From Lingula anatina (taxonomy: Eukaryota > Brachiopoda > Lingulata > Lingulida > Lingulidae), in the NCBI RefSeq assembly GCF_001039355.2, contig NW_019775918.1:120552-168054 (forward strand): DNA of 47,503 nt, written 5' to 3'. This document shows, one piece after another, positions 30,151 through 40,162 of this stretch. Position 1 is the stretch's first letter; each line of letters begins with the position of its first letter. The notes under the pieces are model-generated. The model searched no databases. It saw only the letters and a program-made list of their open reading frames with translations, and was not told where the DNA came from. The translations under genes and the position numbers were made by a program.

Positions 30151-31696
30151 GTAAGTGCATACATGATATTTGGTGACATTTGATGACGTCTTTTTAATTT
30201 TATAGACATTTCTTTACATCTGTAGAAGTCCCAGTGAAACAGTGGATTTGAGGGGGTACCTCTTATAAATAATACTAAATTGTATAATATGTGTATATTT
30301 TCACCACTAGTTTGCATTTTTTTAACCATTTATCATGTTAGACACGATGTCTGTAATAAAAAAACACTATTTCTAACAATTTACAGCTTGTTATGTACCT
30401 TTACATATACATATGAGATGAATGTCCTAAACTTATATAATAATAAATTTTGAACGCTTAATTCAAGTGTGGGCTCGAAATAGGACATTACGTTTTAGAC
30501 TTACTTAGTGGATAACGCAATACAGAGATTCCACGGTTCGTGTCAGATTTACGTAAGGTCGCGCAAAGAAAACCCAAGTCCACATAATGACCAGTTTAAT
30601 GGTTTATTGGTTGACGATCTCTAACTACATGTTCTATACGTGAAGCCTCCAACTTCTAAGCCGTCTCCCATAGCTCCGTCGAGCGGTCACCTTCGAGTCT
30701 TCTTCAGTCTGCCCCCCGATATTAATTCTAGACGTCTTTTATAACCATTTCTTATCTTTAGGTGGATTCTGTGCTGCAGTAATTTGGCGGTGCATACTAA
30801 TTTTAATTATTCAAATTGCACACGTCCACTTAAGTTACATGACTTCAGGTAAGGCCATAAAACGAGTCGAGTGCACAAGCAATCGACTCTAATCAAATTA
30901 ATTTACATGTCTGGGAATTATATTTGTGAACACTACAAGCTGTGAGGAGATCATTTGTAAATAAAAGTACATGGAAATGGGTGTGGGACAACCTTTTTGA
31001 CCAATGCTGTATGTAGTAAATAATGCACTGCCCACGAGCCCGATATCACGATAGCAGGCCGAGCGCCAGCGAGGCATGCTATCGTGGATATCGGTCGAGG
31101 GGGTAACAGTGCATTATTTGTCATACATACAAAGGGAAATTGTGCGTGTTTCCCACCCAAAACCCCTAACTTTGAATAGAACGCGCTAATATCACCGCGC
31201 ATGGGGTGATATCAAAGAATGGACTTTCCCCGCGTTTACTGCCTAATTGCGGTCACCGTCCAATCATCTTCGTTTGCGTTAGTGGTTTTCTGAGTAGTTG
31301 GCCGATTTCCTGCCCATCTTCCGCACATGGCAGTCACTCTGTCTCATTCATTGTATCGGTCCCTGCAATCCTTTTGTTTTGATATCAGCCCCGTGGTATG
31401 TATAATGATTGAAAGTTCTGGCGCCACTCCTCGTTTTTCTCAGATATTTGGCATCTTTTCAAATGATGTAATTTTAATGTTTTAAACAGACAAACTATGC
31501 CAATAAACATTAGAATATCTATACACCTTAATTTGAAGGTATATGTTACTGTCCCTTATTTTATTTTAAAAATTGTCTACATCATGCTGATGAGAATCTG
31601 CTAGTTCATATTATTGAAGAAGTCGCTTTGAGAAGTTTTGTTTGAAGACTTTTTGGCATTAGTAGAATAAAATCATTACCATTATTTCTATTTTAG
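30151..31696. other. Intron 1 of copy B with an insertion
   Basis: The first about 25 nt and the last about 300 nt match copy A intron 1. About 1.2 kb between (about 30176-31400) is extra, and includes the inverted repeat at 31009-31140. No coding sequence was recognised. Confidence 0.65.
31009..31140. repeat. Inverted repeat with GC-rich centre
   Basis: GTATGTAGTAAATAATGCACTG at the left pairs with CAGTGCATTATTTGTCATACATAC at the right. Inner CGATATCACGATAGCA pairs with TGCTATCGTGGATATCG. It looks like a small foldback element within the copy-B-specific insertion. Confidence 0.75.
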
Positions 31697-31782
31697 GTGG
31701 TTTTGGGATTCGGACGCCATCTTTAATTGAGCAGCTGAGAGCAGTATTAGACCAATATCCAGATGATGGGCAGATTCTGAAG
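31697..31782 (+). CDS. SACS: Sacsin exon 2, copy B
   Basis: 86 nt after TTCTATTTTAG, with donor AAG|GTTAAG. It encodes residues 4-32, identical to copy A. Confidence 0.88.
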
Positions 31783-32066
31783 GTTAAGCTCTTGTACAAT
31801 TTTTGTTACTTTGATTCTTGATTTTAATTGTTCATGCGTCTACATAAATATGAAGTTATGAGAATTATTAAAATCATAACAAGAAAGAGAAAACTGACAT
31901 TGCATGTTGTCAATCTTTTAGGAAATAGTCCAAAATGTCAAGTTTTTGTTACCTTAATTCTTTAAATTCGTCATTCACTTATCTACTTAAATATAAAGTT
32001 GTGAGAATAATTATAGTCATAACAAGAAAGAAAAAAAACTGACATTGCATATTGTCAAATTTTTAG

Positions 32067-32177
32067 GAATTAATCCAGAATGCTGAAGATGCTGGAGCAA
32101 AATCTGTGAAATTTGTAAATGACAGACGCCAGTTTTCTGCAAAGTCTTTGTATCAACCAGATTTGAAGATATTTCAG
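32067..32177 (+). CDS. SACS: Sacsin exon 3, copy B
   Basis: 111 nt after CAAATTTTTAG, with donor CAG|GTAAAT. It encodes ELIQNAEDAGAKSVKFVNDR and RQFSAKSLYQPDLKIFQ, the ATP-binding N-box of the first sacsin repeat. It is the copy physically adjacent to exon 4. A decoy acceptor with an altered exon start (GAAATAGTCCAAAATGTCAA) lies upstream at about 31921. Confidence 0.88.
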
Positions 32178-32367
32178 GTAAATGTAACGTTATGTTTTTA
32201 AAGCAAACTCTTCTTATGCTATAAGATTGTATATATAAAGGTTGGATATATGTCTCTATTCTTACAGACTTTATGGTACAGTTTCTCAGTCAAGTCCTTA
32301 TTCATAGATGGTCTAGCATTTGTCATTACACGATGGCCATAATCTTGTATATTTACAAGTAAAAAAC

Positions 32368-32530
32368 AGGTGTGGATCCAGAGATATTTTCTGGCAGTCT
32401 TTCAAATTATCTTAGTTAATATATCCTCCATCTTTAACTGTCTTCTAACAGAATTAAATAGATACCCGTCAATGTAAACTTTAAAATCTGACCGTATTCC
32501 AGAAGACCCAGAAGACGCGGTCTCAATCCA
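32368..32530 (-). mobile_element. MITE, family 3, in copy B intron 3
   Basis: Orthologous position to 27878-28040, so this insertion predates the exon duplication. Confidence 0.8.
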
Positions 32531-32566
32531 TACATCCATAGCTACCATATATTACACTTGAATATG

Positions 32567-32737
32567 TCACAGGCCCGTAGCAAGCAATTTCAAAAGGGGG
32601 GTTCTTTTTCTAAAAAAGTGGACCTTTTCCCTTAAAAACGTCATGTACCTAAATCAAATCTTAGCCAGAGTGGACCTTTTCCAGAAAAAGGGGCGGTTCT
32701 TTCGAACCCCCCGAACCCCCCCTGGCTACGGGCCTGT
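32567..32737. mobile_element. MITE, family 4 (171 bp), inserted after the duplication
   Basis: The ends are CAGGCCCGTAGC and GCTACGGGCCTG. The interior has two GTGGACCTTTTCC blocks and C-rich/G-rich inner ends. A TATG target duplication lies at 32563-32566 and 32738-32741. Copy A (28073-28087) has the uninterrupted GAATATGAGGTTAAT, an exact empty site. Confidence 0.95.
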
Positions 32738-33109
32738 TATGAGGTTAATCTCACTGATGGGACAATATCAGGAGACAGTATCATATATCCCTCAGATCCT
32801 TTAGCTTAATATAGTGCATAGCTGCATTAGTAGGGGTGATTATTAAAAAGGATCTATTCTGGTTAAAATACCGAAAGAAACTATAAATGGTGTCACTGGG
32901 TAGCCATTACCTACTGTATCCCACATAGTAAAGAGAACATGACCCTCAAGAAATCCCTATTCTTATGTGATAAATTATTATATTAATCTTTAAAATAACA
33001 GCATAAAAAGTACAGTGTATCAGTTAAAAAAAGAAGTTAACTTCATGTAAAAAAATCATCCCGGCCCCCCTGGTGACAATTGTTAACCTACCCAACCCGT
33101 CCTTGCACA

Positions 33110-34090
33110 CAAATATTCGTTACTGATGAAAGGTGTATCAATCCCATAAAAGTTTTTACTTTCTGTCTCTGATGGCCTAAGAGAGGATAACTGAAGTTAC
33201 AATACACAAAACTAAAAGCGTCCACACCCAGGGAGGAGGAGATACAAGGCTAGCAGAAACAAAAATGAGTAAAATGATTAGAATCAACCACCCCCAGGGA
33301 CAGCCCAACCCCAAGGGGTCCATGTACTATCTGTCAATAGCCAAAGACTGAACATCCTCAATATAATGGTTTTGGAGAAGTTAACAGAAATCATAATTTT
33401 CCAAAGCGGCCGTGACCATCTCTGATTATAGGTCTCTTAACCACCAAACCTTGAACTTCCTTGATTTAATGATCTAGGAAGAGAAAACGAAATGGAAAAT
33501 GTAAAAATGATTTTGAATGAGCCACCCACCAGAGAAAGCCCAACCCCGGGTCACACCAATATTCTGAAGTTGCCAATTGCACATCCCTTATGGTAGTGGT
33601 ATCAAAACTGCAATTTCTTCTTTTATATTATGGTAAAGGAGAAGATAACAGAAATTACAATGTTAATAAAGATAATAAAAAATAAGTATCATGCAACCAC
33701 CCCCATGGACAGCCCAAACCACAGTTGCACATCTCTTATGATAGGTTTATCAATACTGTAAAAAACTTGAAAATTAAGGCAGTCATCAAAATTTTGAAGG
33801 AAGATTATTCTCTGTCATTGTAATATTTTTCACTTTAATTGAAAATTTTATCAAACTTGATAATTGGAGTCTTGATAATTTTGAAAAGTTCCTCATTTAA
33901 TATGGCTATATGCCAGATTCACACATTCTAAAATGTTTATTAATTTTTGAGTGATGAAATTTTTAAGTTTTTACCATACCAAAACTACCTTATGGTTTAA
34001 GAGGAGATATCGATAGCAGAAATTACAATGTAAAAGGAATAAATTAACGCTCCTCCCCCGCTCCTCCCCCCCTCCCCCCATCAGGAACCC
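33110..34090. repeat. Degenerate long tandem repeats in intron 3
   Basis: About five diverged segments recur with GGAGAAGATAACAGAAATTACAAT-like blocks, followed by CAACCACCCCCAGGGACAGC and CCAACCCC. The spacing is irregular (roughly 140-250 bp). It ends in a C-rich run before exon 4. Confidence 0.65.
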
Positions 34091-34182
34091 AACCTTCTGT
34101 GGAACATACTAAAATTATTCATAAAACATTCTAATTTAATGTATTTTTGTCTTTTGAATTGTTCTATTTACTTATATCATAG

Positions 34183-34330
34183 GGTCCAGCTCTGTATGCC
34201 TACAATGATGCTGTTTTTGGTGATGCTGACTGGGACAGAATAGGAGCCATCCACAATAGTAGCAAGAAAGATGATCCACTAAAAGTTGGAAAATTTGGGT
34301 TGGGGTTCAAGTCTGTCTTTCACATGACAG
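34183..34330 (+). CDS. SACS: Sacsin exon 4
   Basis: 148 nt between CTTATATCATAG and ACAG|GTATGA. It encodes residues 70-118: [20 protein letters not shown], then [20 protein letters not shown] and [14 protein letters not shown] is the glycine-rich ATP-lid motif of HSP90-like ATPases, and KKDDPLKVG is nearly the same as in vertebrate sacsin. It splits a codon with exon 5 (G|AT, Asp). Confidence 0.95.
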
Positions 34331-35544
34331 GTATGACTGATAATCTGTTTATTGACAATGTACTTGCATCACACAGACACTCACAGGTACACACAACAAG
34401 TATAGACATGTGCTAACTTTAGAAATAATATACTATTTTTTGCCAGTTGTTATACATATCATGTACAGAGTTATATGCTTAACAATTTTACACATGTAAC
34501 AAAGCACCTTGCCGGTTCCAAAGAATATAGCACATAGTAAGACAAAAATCTAAATTTACCAAATTGGTTTTGCTTTAGTTTTTATATACAGACATTGTAA
34601 TTGCCTGCATTTATATATTCTAATTGGTCTGTCTGTCTGTCTATGCTGTCATTGTTGCTGTCTGACATGTGAGGTTTGTCTAATTACTTCCAAACCATTT
34701 TTTTTTTACTTTAAATTTTCTTGTTGGCTTTTTTTGGTAAATAGCCCGGTTGCTTTCAATGTCATGTTCAATTTTCTGAAGAGAAGTCACCCTTTGATAA
34801 TGATGATACCATACCTATTATTGTAATTAAGATCCAACAACCACGACTTTCTAGGACAATTCCATTTAAATTTAAAACACTCTTTTGCACAATTTTGGTG
34901 TCATTGGCACAATAACTTCCAAACACAACGAGGAAAAAGATGTTAAAATGCCTGTATGTGAAGGGGAGGGGAGCAGACTTTGTCCAGTCTATGACATCAT
35001 TTTAACCACTATTCTATACCTAGTGGTCAAACAATAGAACTGAGGATGACAGCAGCAAAGAGTTGAACATTTCTGCACATGCATACAGGTATTTTAACAT
35101 ATTTTGCCACGCCCTCTTTTAGATGTATCACAGGGAACAATTGCTCTTAGTTAATTCTCCAGCAGGTAACACAACAGCTACGATATATTTTCTGGAGATC
35201 AACTACTAACTGACCGAATTCTACATTTATTTTTCTGGCTGACAACACGGACAATCCAGCTGTCGGTTCGACTGACCAAACTTACTCTGATGATCTCATA
35301 TCTCTAATCTCTGATCTCTGATTACAATACAAAGTTCTTCTCTATATATACTTATACACAAAATACATATGTACAGTGATTCCTAAAGAAATTAAGTCAG
35401 AGATACTGAAGCCAATTAAAAGAATTCAGACATATAACTACGGAGAGACCTTAAACATAATTAAACTAAGACTGACCTGAACTAGGAGATAAAGCCATAA
35501 ATGAAGTTATTCAATCCTTTTAAGACCTAAAAAATTCCTTTAAG

Positions 35545-35756
35545 ACCCCATTCCCACATATTTTACATCGATCTATCCCCGAGGGGAGTCTCACTAGATT
35601 ACTGTCAGCTTAGCTGGCTTAAATGTCTGTGCCACCTACTAAAAGATGTAAGAGGGTAATTAAATTCTGTGCGAGGTCGACTGACAGCAATCTAGCGTGA
35701 ACCCCCAGGGAGTAAGGTCGATCTAGTTGAATCAATCTAAATCTCTGGGAATGCGC
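35545..35756. mobile_element. MITE, family 2 copy 4
   Basis: It runs from CCCCATTCCCACATATTTTA to CTAAATCTCTGGGAATGCG with the family interior. TAAGAC occurs on both flanks, but the first may be part of the element, so a target duplication is uncertain. Confidence 0.88.
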
Positions 35757-37087
35757 TCTAAGACTTGGTTACAGTTCTTTCCAATAAACAATACATTAAA
35801 AGATTCAATACACATAATGTCATTATAACAAATTATCTTTACAAAACATTGATATAAAATTTTATTTAAATGTGGAAGTTTCTGAAATTTAATTTGGCGG
35901 TGAAATCATTACTAAGACAGATGAAATAAGTAAGACTATATTGAGTGACTTTAAATTTGTTTGGTAAAGAGGCAGGTTGCATACGAAAACTGGCATGATT
36001 GGTTTACATTTGCGGTAATTATTCAGGTTCTTTGCACAACTTTGGTGATGTTTGCCCCATAACTGCCAAACTGTCATATTTTTAACTTTAAAGATGCATA
36101 CAAATATATAGTCAATGTTTTGCCACAAAAGCCCACCAAATGCCGGCATGTAAATTCAAATAGTATAACTAAGAGAATTACCAAAAGATTGATATTGTTT
36201 AATGTTACCCAAAAATGATATAGGAATGGATTTCTTTGCTAGCTTTCTATGCTGTATATACATGGGGCAGAAAAGTAGGTCACATAAGTATAGGTTAAAT
36301 TTCTGACACAAATTTAAAGAAAGGGGCAGTCTAAAGCTATTTTATGGCTGATCGAGATTTATTCAGTCATGTCGAATTTATTTGATTCTTATAAGGAACA
36401 GCCATGTTACTGTTACCACTTCTCCTCCTAGACTACAAGAACCTGTGTACCCATCTCTTGGATTTAGGTCACATACAATCTCAACTCGATCTGTGAAAAT
36501 TTTGGGCTTTGTCAGTGCAAGGGTCTTGGTGTTGAGCTTGTCGCAATGCACCCTTGTCCAAAATTTGCAAAATTATATGCTAAATTTCTAGCACACCGAA
36601 GGAATTATGGGAAAAAAATTCTAGAGCAGTCTGACTGAAAGTAATATGTACTGTAACTAAGAGAATTACCAAAAGATATGCTATATGCCCTTGGTTTTGA
36701 CCTTTGATCTTTATTTCAAGGCCAAACGGGGAAAAATTATCAAAAAATGGTTTTTTGTTTTTTTCAAAAAAATATTTTCACTGATTTTCAGTTACTGCAC
36801 AGACCTCACCTATATTATTGGCAGGTATTACCATAAGGGTCATCTTTCATCTCTGTGAGTTTAGGGTCAATCGGTACATTTTCTCGAGAGCAGCAGCCAT
36901 TAGATGCCGAAACTGAAAACTTTTTTTTACTGAACTGTTCATGGTAGAACCGTTTGATAGAGCATGTCAAACCCAACACTGTCTGTGTGTGTGTGTTTTT
37001 TTTTTTTTTTTTTGTTTTCCATATGGTTTACCAGTTATGCTGTATCAAAAAGTACATTATACGGTAATGTGCATAAAAGCTTGTCAA

Positions 37088-37172
37088 GTACAACACTGGA
37101 GGTGGTGTCCCAATTTTTTTTTGTTTTCCTGCAAATGCGCTTGCTGCAGCTGGTGGTACAATACTCTGATCT
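37088..37172. repeat. Dispersed repeat copy at the gap edge
   Basis: Second copy of the repeat at 29921-29992, running into a T run and then the gap. Confidence 0.8.
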
Positions 37173-37180
37173 TTTTTTTT

Positions 37181-37381
37181 NNNNNNNNNNNNNNNNNNNN
37201 NNNNNNNNNNNNNNNNNNNNNNNNNNNNNNNNNNNNNNNNNNNNNNNNNNNNNNNNNNNNNNNNNNNNNNNNNNNNNNNNNNNNNNNNNNNNNNNNNNNN
37301 NNNNNNNNNNNNNNNNNNNNNNNNNNNNNNNNNNNNNNNNNNNNNNNNNNNNNNNNNNNNNNNNNNNNNNNNNNNNNNNNN
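37181..37381. other. Assembly gap (201 N)
   Basis: A run of N flanked by T runs on both sides, so the true content and length are unknown. Confidence 0.99.
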
Positions 37382-38096
37382 TTTTTTTTTTTTTTTTTTT
37401 TTTTTTTTTGCACAACTTTGTAGACGTTCCCCCCATAACTGCCAAACAGTATTTTTGTTTAACTTTCAATTTTACTGAGTGGCTTTGTTTGGTAAAGAGG
37501 AAGTTTGTTTTTGAAATTGGCATGATATCGGTTTACATTAATCATAATAATTCTGGTTATTTTATTGTTTGAATATTTTACACATTATAACTATAGAACC
37601 TTTTATAGGCAATGAAACTGAATCCCTTGGTAGTTTTTCACTGTCCATGTTACCTGCAGTATGTAATGTAAGAGGGTATGAGTGATTGTGCTGTTTTAAA
37701 ATATTATGTAATAGTGTATCAAAATTGGCCAAAACATTATTTGGTGCACTTTTGTGAGTCTGAATGTCTAAACATTTGTCAGCTTTGCTGCCTTGTTTCC
37801 ATTATGGTGTCTGTATATTTTTCAGCTTTGCAGTCAAGTTTAATATTACCAGCAATAATTCTAGTACTTCCATATGCATGTGGTATTCTGGGCAACATTT
37901 TGTCTTTCAGAGCTCAGTGACGTATATCCCTATATTGTCTATAAAAAAGTCTCAGATAAAGCATTGCATGCATGCTCAGACATTTAATGTGCCTGTCCAT
38001 AAACCCTATGAGCCTGTGCATAAATCATATGTGTCATTGCCTAAACCTTATGTGTTTGGGCATTTATTTTTCTATTCTTCTACATTTTACTTCTAG

Positions 38097-39770
38097 ATTT
38101 ACCAAGCGTAATAAGTGGAGACAAGATAGGATTCCTAGATCCACATGAAAAATTCTTTGGTCTCAGGACAACAGGGAAGCAATGGCATCTTGAAAATGAT
38201 GAGGAAGAAATCTCTTCTTTGCCTGATCAGTTTGAACCATTTGTGGGGATTTTTGGTGGCCGTGACATAACATTCAGTGGTGAAGTTTATAAGGGAACAC
38301 TGTTTCGCTTTCCACTCAGGACAGGTTTACAAGATCCCTCTCAATTCTGTTCACAATTGTCAGAGCAGATATATGCATCAGAAAAAATTGACAGTTTGTT
38401 CAGATCTTTCATGACATGTGCATATATGAACCTTTTGTTTTTGTCATCACTGGAAAGCATTGAATTGTATGAAAGAACAGAAGGAAGTGAGAAACCAGAG
38501 TTAATCTTTAGGTTGGCATTACATAAAAAGTGCATCAAAGGTGTGAGATCAAAGCGTAGAGAGTTTTTGTCAGAAATTGCTAAGGTGCGACAAACCAATG
38601 AGTGGCCAGAAAAACCAATTCAGTCCACGTATGAGCTCCAATTCACAGAGACGACATATATCCACCAATCAGCTGCCTCCACACCTCCCCCTTCGAAGAA
38701 GGCCAAAAAGTCTGTTGACAAAACTTCTAAGACGACCAAATGGATGCTAACAAACCACTTTTCTGGAGGCCAAGTGAGTTTGCAGTTTAAAGAACTGGCA
38801 AATGATTCAAAACTGGGTTACCTTCCATGGGTGGCTGTTGCTATGTGTTGTAGCACAAAGGACGAACCATTTCAACAAGTCAAACAGAAGCCCCAACAAC
38901 CGAAGGGCCACTTCTTCTGTTTCCTACCGCTCCCACTTGAAGAAAAAAGTGTGACTGGTCTACCAGTTCACATCAGCGGGTTCTTTGCACTCAGCCAAAA
39001 TCGCAGACAACTGAAATGGCTCACTGCCGACCAAGATAGGTCTGCCCTGACTGATAAAGCTCTTCTGTGGAACATCTATTTGGTTGAAGAAGCAGTTTCA
39101 GTGGCGTATGCAGAACTCCTAAATTGTGCCATTCTCGCAGGCTTTTCACCAATGTGCGTTTATAATGCAATGCCAGACTGCAGTTTAACTGATCCCAAAT
39201 TTGAAAAAATGGTCACACTTATGTACAGAGTGACTCTAAGGAGGCAATCATTTTATAGCCCAACAACCGACACCTCTTTCTCTGCCAGTAAATGGCACAA
39301 TGCCAGTGAAGTCTTGTTCAATGATTTAAGCCCTAACATTGACAATGTTGAAGATCTTGTGAATGTTCTCATGCAAAGTGGCGAAAAGATTTGCACAGTC
39401 CTATCACATGTGGAAGAAGCATTACAAAAGCATGAAATGAAAATTACAAAGATTCAGCCAGGAGATGTGCGCACTGCTCTAAAGAAACCAAATGTGTCCA
39501 CCTGGGTAGACAGCCTCTCATTTGACAAAAAGATGTCCATCTTAAAGTACATCCTCTCTGATTCATCCTATGGTGATATAATTGATATCAAACTTTTGCC
39601 CCGATGTGACCAGGTTTTTGTTAGCTTCCAGTCCAGTGCAAGTAATGCAGTGTATATTCCAACCAAGGATCATCCAAAAGACCTTCTCCCCGGGTTGACC
39701 CACAGCTTATTGGAGACTGAGAGAGTTCCATCTGAGGTTGCAGCACATCTCGAAAAGATGGCAGCTTTAG
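38097..39770 (+). CDS. SACS: Sacsin exon 5 (rest of first repeat)
   Basis: The 1,674-nt exon runs from TACTTCTAG to TTTAG|GTAAAA and encodes residues 119-676. In order it shows ISGDKIGFLDPHEKFFG (DPH motif of the sacsin repeat), LPDQFEPFVGIFGG, GTLFRFPLR, a basic insert PPPSKKAKKSVDKTSK near residue 315, LPVHISGFFALSQNRRQLKW near residues 380-400, and a C-terminal helical part with FDKKMSILKYILSD. All have counterparts in the first internal repeat of vertebrate sacsin, a very large chaperone-like protein linked to intermediate filaments, mitochondria and proteostasis; its loss in humans causes spastic ataxia ARSACS. The phase (G|GA, Gly) joins exon 6 exactly. Confidence 0.97.
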
Positions 39771-40162
39771 GTAAAACTAATAATTTTCTAAACAGCAATT
39801 AGAATCTGCTAATAGGCAAGTTCAGTTGAATGGAAAAGAATATTTGGATTACGTTACCTTTTTCAGAAACAAATCTGGTCATTAGAAATTTTTTTCAGAT
39901 TTTGTATACAGATCCATAAAGGTCAATACATGTTCTGCTCTGCTGTGCCTAAGTGCAGGGTTACACTGTCACTGTCACCATAGGAAATGGCTGTTAACTC
40001 TGCAGAAAATAAAATTTTATAGATGTCTCTATGTACCAATTATGCGTGCTGTCATTCATATTGTTAATCTTTCATGACACTGATATATATTATTAATGAA
40101 ATACAATTTTAATAAAAAACTGCAATTAAAATAGAGAAATTTCCATTTTTGTTTCACTTTAG
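39771..40162. other. Intron 5
   Basis: 392 nt, AT-rich, ending GTTTCACTTTAG. Nothing else was seen. Confidence 0.9.

Larger units (their letters stand above)
30020..33086 (+). repeat. Sacsin 5' exon duplication, copy B
   Basis: Second copy of 26610-28418, longer because of an about 1.2-kb insertion in intron 1 and a 171-bp MITE in intron 3. It is contiguous with the rest of the gene, without a gap up to 37181. Confidence 0.93.
34331..38096. other. Intron 4 with a MITE and an assembly gap
   Basis: 3.8 kb, AT-rich. It includes recurrent fragments such as GCACAACTTTG...CCATAACTGCCAAAC (36035 and 37410) and TAACTAAGAGAATTACCAAA (36164 and 36655), a family-2 MITE and the N gap. Open frames here are chance, low-complexity or gap-spanning. 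Confidence 0.7.

Noticed and set aside
29886-30329. 147-codon minus-strand frame
   Set aside because: It spans a dispersed repeat and the plus-strand sacsin exon 1B with its splice sites; an antisense shadow.
36941-37572. Open frames across the N gap
   Set aside because: They are translations of unknown bases and T/A runs.
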